From: Glaciecola sp965660815
GTDB lineage: Bacteria; Pseudomonadota; Gammaproteobacteria; Enterobacterales; Alteromonadaceae
Assembly (NCBI GenBank): GCA_965660815.1
Contig: CBFIBG010000052.1
Span: 124,001-188,000 of the forward strand
Reading direction: 5' to 3'
DNA: 64,000 bases
A program made the position numbers and the translations under genes. Shown piece by piece: positions 9,221 through 18,017 of the stretch. Each line of letters begins with the position of its first letter. Within the stretch, counting starts at the first letter, position 1. The notes beneath the pieces were generated by a model that saw only the letters and a list, made by a program, of their open reading frames with translations, was not told the origin of the DNA and made no database searches.

Positions 9221-9790
9221 ATGAGAAATCGAGTCGGTAGAGTCGCAAAACTTTTATTATTATTAACTGTGTTTACGTCGTACATGTCCAATGCGACAGA
9301 AACAGAAAAATCAAACGAGAAAATTGAAGCCGTTGACGCTAGCAAATCACCTAGTAATACAGAGAACAAAAGCAATGAAGACGAAGACGTTGAAGTAATA
9401 GGCGTTGTTGGTGAAAAACCGCTGGCCTTTTTCCGCAAACAAATGGAGATAGCAGAGTTAGATTTTTATGATTTATTTAACGAGTTAGCCGAAGAAGAGA
9501 AGTATAAGATAAAATGTCGTAAAGAGAGAAAAACCGGCAGTAACATGATCAAAAAAGTATGCTATCCCCAGTATGTCTTAGATCGATTCGCCAGAGAAAC
9601 ACAAGAAGCAATGAGGTCGGGACGACCGTTCCCAACTTTAGAAGAAATCGAAACTCTTGTGTATAAAGAAAGAGAAAGATCCAACGCTTACGCAGAAAAA
9701 ATAATTACTGAAAACCCTACATTGTTGAAGAAACTGATTGCTTTGAATAACTCTCAAGCTATGTATGAAAAGAAAAAAGCAGAGAAGTGA
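9221..9790 (+). CDS. Small secreted protein of unknown function
   Basis: 189 residues with a signal peptide (basic start, then LLLLLTVFTSYMSNA, cleavage near residue 25). A low-complexity acidic/Ser/Asn stretch follows (26-60). Next comes a segment reading EVIGVVGEKPLAFFRKQMEI and a charged helical C-terminal part. Two cysteines (in KIKCRKE and KKVCYPQ) could form a disulfide. I recall similar unnamed periplasmic proteins in Shewanella and Colwellia, but cannot verify this. It has its own 250-base leader region and a terminator-like hairpin after it. Confidence 0.75.
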   Translation: MRNRVGRVAKLLLLLTVFTSYMSNATETEKSNEKIEAVDASKSPSNTENKSNEDEDVEVIGVVGEKPLAFFRKQMEIAELDFYDLFNELAEEEKYKIKCRKERKTGSNMIKKVCYPQYVLDRFARETQEAMRSGRPFPTLEEIETLVYKERERSNAYAEKIITENPTLLKKLIALNNSQAMYEKKKAEK

Positions 9791-9805
9791 TATTCCCCTC
9801 CCTTC

Positions 9806-9841
9806 AAAGCCCGATATCCTTGCTGATTGAGGGCTTTTTTT
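9806..9841 (+). terminator. Terminator after the small secreted protein gene
   Basis: AAAGCCC at 9806-9812 pairs with GGGCTTT at 9831-9837 and leads into a run of seven T residues. The 18-base loop is long, which lowers confidence, but the position 15 bases after the stop codon fits. Confidence 0.65.
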
Positions 9842-9965
9842 AAGTTCATAATTTCTCGTCCCATTTTCTCCTATTATAATTAGCAGCAGAAAATTTAAAT
9901 TCACTGACGACTTCTTGTTTTGTATCAAGCATAATATTGAGCCTTGCAAATTTTGAGGATTCTTC

Positions 9966-11363
9966 GTGGTTCAAACAACAAATACTGCCGATAATTTAGC
10001 CGACGATGACATCGCTAAGTTAAACACTCCTCCTCATTCGATTGAAGCTGAGCAGGCCGTGTTGGGTAGCGTTATTCAGTCAGTTGATGCCTGGGACAAA
10101 ATAGCTGAAATATTAATCGAAGAAGACTTTTACAATCGTGCCCATCGAATTATTTTTGCAGCGATCACTCGCTTGATTGCGGCAAATAGTGCAACTGACT
10201 TTGTCACACTGAAAGACGAGTTAGCTTCAAGAAATCAACTTGAAGACATTGGCGGTCAAACCTACTTAATCAATTTGGCTCGCAACACGCCCAGTTCATC
10301 TAATGTGACAGCTTACGCAAATATTGTCAGAGAACGAGCGGTAGTGAGAGAACTTATTGGCGCCGCCAATGATATCGCCGATGTCAGTTTCAATCCTGAA
10401 GGAAGAGACAGTAAAACGCTTTTAGATTTAGCTGAAACTAAAATTTTTGAGATTGCTGAAAAGCGAACGGCGGCAAATGAAGGGCCGGTGGGCGTTGCCA
10501 GTGCATTAAAAAAGACAATCGCTAGAATTGAAGCCTTATCTAAACAGAATAAGGATGTCACTGGGGTATCAACAGGTTTTACCGACCTTGACAAGAAAAC
10601 AAGTGGTTTACAACCCTCTGATTTGATTATTGTTGCTGCTAGGCCGTCGATGGGAAAAACCACATTCGCTATGAATTTGGTTGAGAATGCCTTAATGCTA
10701 GAGGAAAAGCCCGTTTTAGTGTTTAGTTTAGAGATGCCTGCTGAACAAATTATGATGAGAATGTTGGCTTCACTAGGGAGAATTAATCAGACTGCGATCA
10801 GAACCGCCAACCTTGAAGACGATCATTGGATGAAAATGAACGATATCATGACGCTTCTGCATGAAAAAAATAACTTGTATATTGATGATTCCTCTGGTCT
10901 TACCCCTATGGAAGTAAGAACCCGCGCTAGAAAGCTTGCTCGTGAGCGAGGTGGCATATCAATGATAATGGTCGATTATCTTCAACTCATGAGGGTGCCC
11001 TCACTGTCTGACAATAGAACATTGGAAATTTCAGAGATTTCTCGCTCGTTAAAAGCGTTGGCAAAAGAACTAGAGTGTCCAGTTGTAGCGTTGTCTCAGT
11101 TAAATAGGGGATTGGAACAACGCTCAGACAAACGACCTATTAACTCAGATTTGCGTGAATCTGGGGCAATAGAGCAAGATGCAGACCTGATAATGTTTAT
11201 TTATCGCGATGAGGTTTACAATGAAAATAGTGATCGTAAAGGTGTTGCTGAAATTATTATTGGTAAACAGAGGAACGGACCAATAGGCACGACTCCGTTA
11301 ACCTTTCAAGGCCAGTTTTCGAGGTTTGATAACTACTCAGGGCCACCACTTGGTGAGGATTAA
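9966..11363 (+). CDS. dnaB: Replicative DNA helicase DnaB
   Basis: 465 residues, the expected size of the hexameric 5'-3' fork helicase. The N-terminal domain (about 20-120) begins with PPHSIEAEQAVLGS. The RecA-like C-terminal domain has Walker A around residue 226 (RPSMGKTT), Walker B (MIMVDYLQLM), the ALSQLNRGLEQR-DKRP motif and the arginine-containing FIYRDEVY end. The start is GTG 9966 with GAGG upstream. No intein is present. The gene ends in a terminator shared with convergent ompA. In many relatives dnaB follows rplI directly. Confidence 0.97.
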   Translation: MVQTTNTADNLADDDIAKLNTPPHSIEAEQAVLGSVIQSVDAWDKIAEILIEEDFYNRAHRIIFAAITRLIAANSATDFVTLKDELASRNQLEDIGGQTYLINLARNTPSSSNVTAYANIVRERAVVRELIGAANDIADVSFNPEGRDSKTLLDLAETKIFEIAEKRTAANEGPVGVASALKKTIARIEALSKQNKDVTGVSTGFTDLDKKTSGLQPSDLIIVAARPSMGKTTFAMNLVENALMLEEKPVLVFSLEMPAEQIMMRMLASLGRINQTAIRTANLEDDHWMKMNDIMTLLHEKNNLYIDDSSGLTPMEVRTRARKLARERGGISMIMVDYLQLMRVPSLSDNRTLEISEISRSLKALAKELECPVVALSQLNRGLEQRSDKRPINSDLRESGAIEQDADLIMFIYRDEVYNENSDRKGVAEIIIGKQRNGPIGTTPLTFQGQFSRFDNYSGPPLGED

Positions 11364-11366
11364 AAA

Positions 11367-11404
11367 ATACCCCTAAAAGTAAGAATAAACGTTTAGGGGT
11401 ATTT
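11367..11404. terminator. Bidirectional terminator between dnaB and ompA
   Basis: ATACCCCTAAA at 11367-11377 pairs perfectly with TTTAGGGGTAT at 11392-11402. On the plus strand a short T-run follows. On the minus strand the stem runs into six T residues, so it serves the convergent ompA-like gene at least as well as dnaB. Confidence 0.9.
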
Positions 11405-11417
11405 GTATTACAAGGTG

Positions 11418-12713
11418 TTATCGAGCAACTTTTTCTTCAACTAATGCCGTAACTTTTACTTCAATTCTGCGATTAACTCTGTGAGCTTCCGCTGTATTTG
11501 AGGTGTCTTTTAGTCTAGATTCACCATAGCCTACCGCTTCTAGTCTGCTTTCGTCTATTCGATAATCTTCGACTAATAAAGCTTTAACAGACTGAGCACG
11601 CTTCTCTGAAAGCATTTGATTGTATGCTGCATCGCCTACCGCCGAGCTGTGGCCTTCGACAACCGCTTGGGTGTTAGGATAGCGTTTCATGAAGGCTACA
11701 AATTCAATAATTTTCTCAGAATCAGGGTTGGAAATTACTGAACTGTTATTTGGGAATAGAATATCTAATTCCATTGAGACTTCTTTTTGTTCAAAGACGC
11801 TACATCCGTTTTCATCGACTTTATCGGTCATAGGTGTGTTTAAACAATTATCAACGCTATCTAATACTCCGTCGTTGTCGCTATCTAACTCTACTGCGCA
11901 ACCTTTACTGTTTACTTCTGCACCTGGTGCAGTGTTAGGGCAACTATCTCGCAAGTCTATAATACCGTCGTTGTCTGAATCTTTGATTTCGCAACCTTTT
12001 GCGTCGACGTTGCTATTCATTGGTGTATTTGGACATTGGTCGAGTGTGTTTAGCACACCGTCGCCATCTAAGTCTATATTGCAGCCAGTTGCATCTACTT
12101 GAGTCCCCATTGGGGTAGTTGGGCAACGATCTACAGCGTCGTAAACGCCATCATTATCTGAATCTAGATTTCTAGGAGCGCTTTGAACTGATGGGGTCCC
12201 AAAAATATATGCTATACCTAGCTTGGCACTATAATCTTTATATCCTTGGCCAAAGTCGAAGTAGTAGCCCAATTCAGTGATAACACGCCACTTCTCTGCC
12301 ACTTCCCAATGTTTGCCTACTCCCATAGACGCCATTCGGTAGTCTTCTCGAATTAAAGACTGCTCACGAATACCGCCAAAAACATAAGCAATATCGTCTT
12401 CGAAAAAATACATAGCGTCTAGGCCTAACTGTGTACCATCGTCTCTCAACCAGTCCACTCTATCGTTATCAATGAGTACTCTGCCAAGTTCAAATCTTGC
12501 GGCCCAGTTAGAGTCAAATCTAAAACCAACTTCACCACCAAACCCGCGTCCAGCGTCCAAACCACCAACAGGAGGGTTTTTATCGCTGTCAGCATTGTAA
12601 TATTGACCAAATACTCCTACCCAATTTTCATAAGGTGGTGCGTCTTGTGCGTGTGTAATACCAGTGGTTACTATCCCAATAGAGATAGCAACTGCCAACG
12701 AGTGCTTTTTCAT
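11418..12713 (-). CDS. OmpA family outer-membrane protein with thrombospondin type 3 repeats
   Basis: 431 residues. The signal peptide ends at THAQDA (about 23). An eight-stranded OmpA-type barrel covers about 25-180. Four thrombospondin type 3 repeats of the form D-DNDGV-D-D-CP-TP--VD--GC (about 180-310) bind calcium and link barrel to periplasm. The OmpA C-terminal peptidoglycan-binding domain follows (about 325-425, with VEGHSSAVGDAAYNQ-LS-KRA-SV). AAAGGAT lies 7 bases before the ATG. It probably anchors the outer membrane to peptidoglycan. It resembles OprF-like proteins of Alteromonadales and Shewanella. Confidence 0.93.
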   Translation of the reverse strand: MKKHSLAVAISIGIVTTGITHAQDAPPYENWVGVFGQYYNADSDKNPPVGGLDAGRGFGGEVGFRFDSNWAARFELGRVLIDNDRVDWLRDDGTQLGLDAMYFFEDDIAYVFGGIREQSLIREDYRMASMGVGKHWEVAEKWRVITELGYYFDFGQGYKDYSAKLGIAYIFGTPSVQSAPRNLDSDNDGVYDAVDRCPTTPMGTQVDATGCNIDLDGDGVLNTLDQCPNTPMNSNVDAKGCEIKDSDNDGIIDLRDSCPNTAPGAEVNSKGCAVELDSDNDGVLDSVDNCLNTPMTDKVDENGCSVFEQKEVSMELDILFPNNSSVISNPDSEKIIEFVAFMKRYPNTQAVVEGHSSAVGDAAYNQMLSEKRAQSVKALLVEDYRIDESRLEAVGYGESRLKDTSNTAEAHRVNRRIEVKVTALVEEKVAR

Positions 12714-12782
12714 GAGCTCAATCCTTTCTATTCATTTTTATAAGTTCAACAAGGGTAAATCTATTAATTCTAATTGCGCTAC

Positions 12783-12796
12783 TTTAGTATACTAAA
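12783..12796. promoter_or_regulatory. Perfect 14-bp palindrome upstream of ompA
   Basis: TTTAGTATACTAAA reads the same on both strands and lies about 70 bases upstream of the ompA-like start codon, where an operator would act. It also contains TATACT, a possible -10 hexamer, but no good -35 is positioned for it. Confidence 0.4.
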
Positions 12797-12907
12797 ATAT
12801 TGAAAAGCTGCTGATTATTTTTAATATAGTTAGCATTATACTTCGTTGCATTTGAATGTGAGTCAAAGTTGTTGTTCAATTGGCAAATCTACCCTCACAT
12901 AAATGTT

Positions 12908-12927
12908 TTATCAGCTTTAGTTGATAA
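12908..12927 (-). terminator. Weak hairpin after the cheX-like gene
   Basis: TTATCAGC and GTTGATAA form an 8-bp stem with one G-T pair and a four-base loop, about 30 bases past the stop codon of the minus-strand cheX-like gene. No T-run follows, so terminator activity is doubtful. Confidence 0.3.
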
Positions 12928-12956
12928 ATACTGAAAACAAATGTAAAGAATTGTAC

Positions 12957-13421
12957 TTAGCAGGTGAAACAAACCTCCAGATAGGCATTGCCCTTTTTAC
13001 TCGTAAAAGTAAGTATAATTTTTGGACCGTCAACTTTGTGTTGGATCACGTGATTGCTGCCTGCCACAATGACCGGAGTAGCCATTTCAAATTGGTAATT
13101 TTGTTCTGCTAAAGCGTTTTTAGCACCACCGCATATCATGTTAGTCATTTCGCCAACCATATCGAGGACTTGCTCGTCAATCTCATCCACACTTTCGCCA
13201 AGCATAGTATCCATGATATTAGCCGCAAGTTTTTTACTGAAAGTGATAGACATTGAGCCTCTCACTTGAGGGCCAATCATGCCTATTATTCCCGTCACGT
13301 CACCACAAGATTTATCATTGGTTTTTTTTTCTGGCTTTTGTGATTTTAAATCGACTTGGGCCATTGTGCTTAACACATTTTTTAAGGAAACAATAAACGG
13401 ATTGATGAATTCAACTCTCAA
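12957..13421 (-). CDS. CheX-like chemotaxis phosphatase domain protein
   Basis: 154 residues matching the CheC/CheX/FliY phosphatase fold. The key active-site pattern ExxN is Glu91-Met-Thr-Asn94 in GEMTNMICGGAKNAL, and the SITFSKKLAANIMDTMLGE segment before it is also typical. CheX dephosphorylates CheY-P. The start is TTG 13421 with AGGGA upstream. It lies 11 bases after the zur-like gene and is probably co-transcribed with it. No other chemotaxis gene is in the window, so it may act on a receiver domain outside chemotaxis. Confidence 0.85.
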   Translation of the reverse strand: MRVEFINPFIVSLKNVLSTMAQVDLKSQKPEKKTNDKSCGDVTGIIGMIGPQVRGSMSITFSKKLAANIMDTMLGESVDEIDEQVLDMVGEMTNMICGGAKNALAEQNYQFEMATPVIVAGSNHVIQHKVDGPKIILTFTSKKGNAYLEVCFTC

Positions 13422-13432
13422 GCGAATATTCC

Positions 13433-13885
13433 CTAGCTTTGGCAGTTAATACATAAACCGTGTGCTTCAATCGTTTGGGTGTGGATTTGGAAACTACTTT
13501 CCTTTGCTTGACTCTCCAAGGTTTCTTTGACGCCTTCGGAACTGATTTCTTGCACATCACCGCATGTGTCGCAGATCAAAAACTGAACGGGATGAGAGCA
13601 ACCGAAGTGGTGACAAGCTTTAAAAGTATTGGTTGATTCAACTTTGTGGATTAACCCATGCTCCAAAAAAAAATCAAGTGCTCTGTAGACAGTAGGCGGT
13701 TTTGCAGAATCCTCAATTAATTTCAGTTTGTCTAAAATATCATAAGCACCTATTGAGGCGTCTTCTTCTAAGAGTATTTGGTATACTTTTGCTCTCAAAG
13801 GAGTAAATCTTGCGCCTTTATGTTCGCAAAAAGCTCGCGCTTTGTTGAACAGTTGTTCTTTACTTTCACTGAGTGTTTGTTTCAC
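13433..13885 (-). CDS. zur: Fur family regulator, Zur-like
   Basis: 150 residues. A winged helix occupies about 20-90 (RFTPLRAKVYQILLEED and the PPTVYRALDFFLEHGLIHKVES recognition region). The dimerisation/metal part has HHFGCSHPVQFLICDTCGDV and C-terminal HGLCINC, giving two CxxC pairs for structural zinc plus His/Cys regulatory ligands. The pattern is closer to Zur than to Fur or PerR. The start codon is GTG. I searched the upstream region by eye for a Zur box and did not find a convincing one, so metal specificity is inferred from the protein only. Confidence 0.85.
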   Translation of the reverse strand: MKQTLSESKEQLFNKARAFCEHKGARFTPLRAKVYQILLEEDASIGAYDILDKLKLIEDSAKPPTVYRALDFFLEHGLIHKVESTNTFKACHHFGCSHPVQFLICDTCGDVQEISSEGVKETLESQAKESSFQIHTQTIEAHGLCINCQS

Positions 13886-14163
13886 GATATAACGCCTAAT
13901 GTTTACTTATGCTAGCTAGACCAACATATAACGAAACCGGTTAGTACGCCTGGTACTACTTATGCACTTCACTGCTTGTGCAATCCGCTTACATCTTTAG
14001 TGCAGTTTACATCACTTTTGGTTTTTAACTTATGCAATTGACGATTTTTTTATACTGTCACTAATCATTAATGAAAATAAAGTATATCATTGCTTAAAGA
14101 CTAGACAAGTTGAAATACACTATTCGGCACTTTTAAATTAGTTCATTGGGTAAAGGAAATATA

Positions 14164-14997
14164 ATGCAAAGTACAGATGATTTGCTGTTCATCTTTATAG
14201 ATAAAAAGTTATTGGTCACCTTAAATTCTAATATAGAACGCGTAGAATCCGAGCGCGCTAATCTATCGCTTGATGACCTCCCAAATTTGCCGCAAGAATT
14301 AATGCATGAGCAAGATAATATTATCTGTCTTTCGAAAATCCATAATTGTCAGTCTCACAAAGTTTTAGACTTACATCATATTGATTTAGACAGTGATAAG
14401 TATTTACTGTTTAATTTAAGAGAACTGCTCGCAATGATGTCCCCGCATGATTTTCAGCATGTTGCTCAGGCATGGCAATACTCGTTGTTTTTAAGGACGC
14501 ACAGGTATTGTGGTAGATGTGGAAACAGAATGAGGAAAGTAAATTGGGAAATGGCCATGCATTGCGACAAATGCAGTCATAGGGCTTATCCAAGGGTTTC
14601 ACCTTGTATCATCGTCGCTATCCATAACAAAAAAGAAATACTCCTTGCCCAAGGAGCACGGCAAAAACCTCTAGGCTTTTATTCTGTGCTCGCTGGGTTT
14701 GTAGAAAGCGGTGAGTCTTTAGAGGAAACCCTACACAGAGAGGTAATGGAAGAGGTAGGCGTCAAAGTTAAAAATATTGAATATTTTGGCAGTCAGCCTT
14801 GGCCTTTTCCGCACTCATTAATGGTCGGATACATTGCAGAATTTGACTCAGGAGAAATCGTTGTTGACGGCAAAGAAATTTTGCACGCTCAATGGTATAA
14901 ACCAGACAAACTTCCTAAAATTCCTCCTAAGCTGTCAATTGCTGGCAGGCTAATTGAAGAAACTCTGCATCGGATCAAGAAAAATAGTGCAAAATAA
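14164..14997 (+). CDS. nudC: NAD(+) diphosphatase (NADH pyrophosphatase)
   Basis: 277 residues from ATG 14164, chosen because AAAGGA lies 6-8 bases upstream; a TTG at 14146 is less likely. The zinc ribbon has four cysteines (CGRCGNR and HCDKC). The Nudix box is intact (G-V-SGE-LEETLHREVMEEVG) and is followed by SQPWPFPHSLM, the signature that separates NudC from other Nudix hydrolases. It cleaves NAD(H) to NMN(H) and AMP and can remove NAD caps from RNA. hemE follows about 105 bases later. Confidence 0.95.
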   Translation: MQSTDDLLFIFIDKKLLVTLNSNIERVESERANLSLDDLPNLPQELMHEQDNIICLSKIHNCQSHKVLDLHHIDLDSDKYLLFNLRELLAMMSPHDFQHVAQAWQYSLFLRTHRYCGRCGNRMRKVNWEMAMHCDKCSHRAYPRVSPCIIVAIHNKKEILLAQGARQKPLGFYSVLAGFVESGESLEETLHREVMEEVGVKVKNIEYFGSQPWPFPHSLMVGYIAEFDSGEIVVDGKEILHAQWYKPDKLPKIPPKLSIAGRLIEETLHRIKKNSAK

Positions 14998-15017
14998 AGT
15001 ATTCTTGCGCCAAATTA

Positions 15018-15039
15018 TGTAAGGTCTGGTGTAAGGTCT
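15018..15039 (+). repeat. Two tandem 10-bp repeats before hemE
   Basis: TGTAAGGTCT occurs at 15018-15027 and again at 15030-15039, a 12-base period slightly longer than one helical turn. It lies in the leader of hemE. It could be a tandem binding site or chance; no family of operator is recognised. Confidence 0.4.
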
Positions 15040-15102
15040 TTGCCCATCAGAATATTTTGCGCTATTTTATCAGCGCTAATTTGAATTTGAGAACTGAGTT
15101 TT

Positions 15103-16167
15103 ATGACTGAATTAAAAAATGATAGATATATTCGAGCTTTATTAAAGCAACCTGTTGACGTCACGCCCGTGTGGATGATGAGACAAGCTGGAAGATATTT
15201 ACCTGAGTACAAAGCAACCCGAGCGCAAGCTGGGGATTTTATGGCTCTTTGTACTAATCCTGAATTGGCGTGCGAGGTAACCTTGCAGCCGCTGAGACGG
15301 TTCGAACTTGATGCGGCTATTTTATTCTCAGATATTCTTACTATTCCAGATGCTATGGGTCTGGGATTATATTTTGAAACCGGTGAAGGTCCGAAATTTA
15401 AAAAGCCTATTCAATCTATCGCTGATGTAGATAAGCTTCCAGTGGTCGATCCTGAAGTGGAGCTAAAATATGTGATGGATGCGGTTCGTACGATACGAAA
15501 AAATTTGCAAGGCAGTGTGCCATTGATTGGATTCTCTGGTAGTCCTTGGACGCTCGCTACTTATATGATTGAGGGTGGTTCTAGTAAAGCATTTACAAAA
15601 ATTAAGAAAATGGCTTTTGCAGAACCTCAAACATTACATCGATTGCTAGATAAGCTGGCAGATTCAGTTATTTTATATCTTAATGCTCAAATTGCAGCTG
15701 GTGCTCAGTCAGTCATGGTATTTGACACATGGGGCGGGGTGTTAAGCCCACGCGACTACAAACTTTTTTCTCTTCAATATATGGAAAAGATTGTAGCTGG
15801 CCTAACTAGGCAATACGATGGTAAACCTATACCAGTCACTCTTTTTACGAAAAATGGCGGGATGTGGCTTGAGTCGATTGCAGCAACAGGTTGCGATGCA
15901 GTAGGTCTTGATTGGACCATTGATATTAAGGAAGCTAAACAGAGAATAGGCGATAAAGTCGCGTTACAGGGGAATATGGATCCGTCTATTCTATATTCTG
16001 GCCAAAACCGAATAGAGCAAGAAGTCCAAGATATACTGGCTGGGTTTGGGACAGGTGAAGGACATGTGTTTAATCTGGGCCATGGAATCCATTTAGATGT
16101 GCCACCTGAAAATGCAGGACATTTTGTTAAAGCGGTTCATAAATACAGCGCGCAATATCACAAGTAA
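15103..16167 (+). CDS. hemE: Uroporphyrinogen decarboxylase
   Basis: 354 residues, the standard length. It converts uroporphyrinogen III to coproporphyrinogen III in the cytoplasm. The signature PVWMMRQAGRYLPEY near the start, the FSDILTIPDAMG motif with the key aspartate, GFSGSPWTLATYMIEGG and the C-terminal GHGIHLDVPPEN are all intact. hemH lies elsewhere in the window (39 kb), so heme genes are scattered. The DUF3750 lipoprotein gene starts 31 bases after it and may be co-transcribed. Confidence 0.97.
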   Translation: MTELKNDRYIRALLKQPVDVTPVWMMRQAGRYLPEYKATRAQAGDFMALCTNPELACEVTLQPLRRFELDAAILFSDILTIPDAMGLGLYFETGEGPKFKKPIQSIADVDKLPVVDPEVELKYVMDAVRTIRKNLQGSVPLIGFSGSPWTLATYMIEGGSSKAFTKIKKMAFAEPQTLHRLLDKLADSVILYLNAQIAAGAQSVMVFDTWGGVLSPRDYKLFSLQYMEKIVAGLTRQYDGKPIPVTLFTKNGGMWLESIAATGCDAVGLDWTIDIKEAKQRIGDKVALQGNMDPSILYSGQNRIEQEVQDILAGFGTGEGHVFNLGHGIHLDVPPENAGHFVKAVHKYSAQYHK

Positions 16168-16198
16168 AGCTTAGGATAGCGATGACTAATTACCAGTT

Positions 16199-16747
16199 AT
16201 GAAAACAATCAATAAAGGGGTTACCTTTGTATTTTTGCTGGTCTCCGTATTCGCTATAAATGCATGCGTCAATAAAGACTGGCGTACCGCTTCAAGAGAA
16301 AGTGCTGGTATATCTGGCGATCCTAAAACAGTGAAAAAGGCGGTTATTGAGGTGTTTGCTGCAGATGCATTTAGCTGGCGAGGATGGTTTGCAGTGCATA
16401 CATGGCTGGCGGTAAAACCCAAAGATGCAGATTTTTATACCGTATATGAAGTTGTGGGTTGGAATCAAAATAATGGGTTGCCGGCTTTAAGGCAATATGA
16501 AACAAAAACACCCGATAGATATTGGTATGGAGCAAAGCCAGAAAGAGTTTTATTTTTGCATGGTGAAAAAGCAGAGCGACTCATTCCAACAGTGCTTGAG
16601 GCAGTAGACCGTTATCCTTATAAAAACGAATATAAGTTATTTCCAGGTCCAAATAGTAATACATTTCCCGCATGGGTTGGGAAGCAAGTACCCGAATTAG
16701 AGTTGGATATGCCATTAAGAGCTATAGGAAGTGGATACGCACATTAA
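16199..16747 (+). CDS. DUF3750 lipoprotein
   Basis: 182 residues. The N-terminus is a lipoprotein signal with a lipobox ending at Cys23 (FAINAC), and Val-Asn at +2/+3 would allow sorting to the outer membrane. The rest matches the DUF3750 pattern as I know it (AFSWRGWFAVHTWLAVKP, YEVVGW, PERVLFLHGEKAERLI, FPGPNSNTFPAWVGKQVPEL). The NSNTF-W motif with a conserved His in HTW recalls NlpC/P60-like permuted enzymes, but I cannot show catalysis. It is convergent with the next gene, 20 bases apart. Confidence 0.85.
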   Translation: MKTINKGVTFVFLLVSVFAINACVNKDWRTASRESAGISGDPKTVKKAVIEVFAADAFSWRGWFAVHTWLAVKPKDADFYTVYEVVGWNQNNGLPALRQYETKTPDRYWYGAKPERVLFLHGEKAERLIPTVLEAVDRYPYKNEYKLFPGPNSNTFPAWVGKQVPELELDMPLRAIGSGYAH

Positions 16748-16767
16748 ATATTTCGCTATATGGTAAC

Positions 16768-17517
16768 TTAATCTATACCGTAGTCTTTGCTCAGATCTCT
16801 GGTCTTAAGCCCCAACTGCTTTGCTTTGATTGTATCTACAGATTGAAATTGTATTTTACAATTGGCGCTTATCATACTGCGCCATGCTTGTCTTATCTCA
16901 TCAGGGTTCCGACCTTTCCAAAACTTCTCGGTTTCTGATATATAATCCAATACAGGGTCGATATAACCATCTTGGTAAATTTGTCTGACAAAATTAAAAT
17001 CAGGTCCAAAAGCGCCGAGAACAGCAGAATCATCAATGCTGACTGATTCTATCAACTGCACAAAAGCGGATTCCTTATCTCCTTGACGATAAGCCACCCA
17101 TGCCCTAGCTATCCCAATTGAATGATTTTCATCACTGAACCCATCAAATATCGAAGCGGCTAACTTTTGATCTTTGCGTAGGTTGTCTGCGTGATCAAGC
17201 AAGAGATCTATTTTATCTTTGACAGAATTAATAGGGTCATATTGTGCGCTGTATTTAAGATGCCTAGAAAGGTCGCTTATCGCTCGGTATGGATTTAGGT
17301 TAAGCTCAACGCTTGTCCGATACTCTCTTAAAGTGCGCTCTAACAAGCGTTTGTTATTTAATTCAATTTGCATAAACCTATCTTCGATGTATTGAAGATA
17401 TTCAGGATCATTGCAACCCGAATCATAGAAACTTAAGGCAATTTCAACATAAAGAATGCAATAAAATGCAACCGCCCATTTACTCCATTTCAAGTTAAAT
17501 TTTCGTTCAATGGGCAT
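16768..17517 (-). CDS. Unknown single-pass membrane protein
   Basis: 249 residues with one hydrophobic segment near the N-terminus (about 14-31, AVAFYCILYVEIALSFY) and a mainly helical soluble remainder rich in charged residues. I recognise no domain. The repeated helix-turn pattern could be TPR-like but no consensus is clear. It starts at ATG 17517. It has no obvious operon partner: the small ORF upstream on the same strand lies about 230 bases away. Confidence 0.65.
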   Translation of the reverse strand: MPIERKFNLKWSKWAVAFYCILYVEIALSFYDSGCNDPEYLQYIEDRFMQIELNNKRLLERTLREYRTSVELNLNPYRAISDLSRHLKYSAQYDPINSVKDKIDLLLDHADNLRKDQKLAASIFDGFSDENHSIGIARAWVAYRQGDKESAFVQLIESVSIDDSAVLGAFGPDFNFVRQIYQDGYIDPVLDYISETEKFWKGRNPDEIRQAWRSMISANCKIQFQSVDTIKAKQLGLKTRDLSKDYGID

Positions 17518-17747
17518 TGCTTTGAGTTAACTCCAAATTTCAAATTTTCACAATGACTAGGCGACTAACTCGTTGCCGCTATCACGTTTACAAATTTAAT
17601 TTTTTACGTTCTAACTCTTTATAGTTGGTAAACCCTAAACTAGATCGATAGCAGCACCGTTACTCATCAGTCCGCTGTAAACATTTCGAAATAAAAACCG
17701 TACGCGAAAAATTTAGTTTCAATGAGCATGATACTGTGCCTAATAGG

Positions 17748-17912
17748 TTAATTACTGTTTGCTTTTTTCTCCCTGTTTGAGCTAATAATATAGCAAAGTT
17801 GGTCACCGTAATAATTGTCAGAATAGTTGCAAATCCTGAGGTTACCATCGCCTTTGAGCATTTTAAGATTGTCAGTAGTGATTACACGTATCGAGTTGAT
17901 ATTATTTTTCAT
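17748..17912 (-). CDS. Small protein of 54 residues, unknown
   Basis: A short frame with a strong start: AAGGAGA lies 8 bases upstream of ATG 17912. The product begins MKNNINSIRVITTDNLKML, contains two cysteines (LRICNYSD and DQLCYI) and ends in a basic tail. A longer in-frame start at 18011 would add a hydrophobic N-terminus but has no matching ribosome binding site. No family recognised. The good Shine-Dalgarno and an ordinary amino-acid mix support it as real. Confidence 0.5.
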   Translation of the reverse strand: MKNNINSIRVITTDNLKMLKGDGNLRICNYSDNYYGDQLCYIISSNREKKANSN

Positions 17913-18017
17913 AAATGGCTTCTCCTTGTTGGTTAAATAATAAGAGAGCATTATTGAAATAAGTAGCGAAATAAAACGATTCCCAATATCGCTTAAAACG
18001 ATTAGATACAAACTTCA

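Noticed and set aside
13886..14163. Possible Zur box upstream of the zur-like gene
   Set aside because: I compared the region by eye with the known Zur operator and found no convincing match.
17660..17848. 62-codon minus-strand frame overlapping the small 54-residue gene
   Set aside because: It overlaps a frame with a much better start signal and looks like a shadow.
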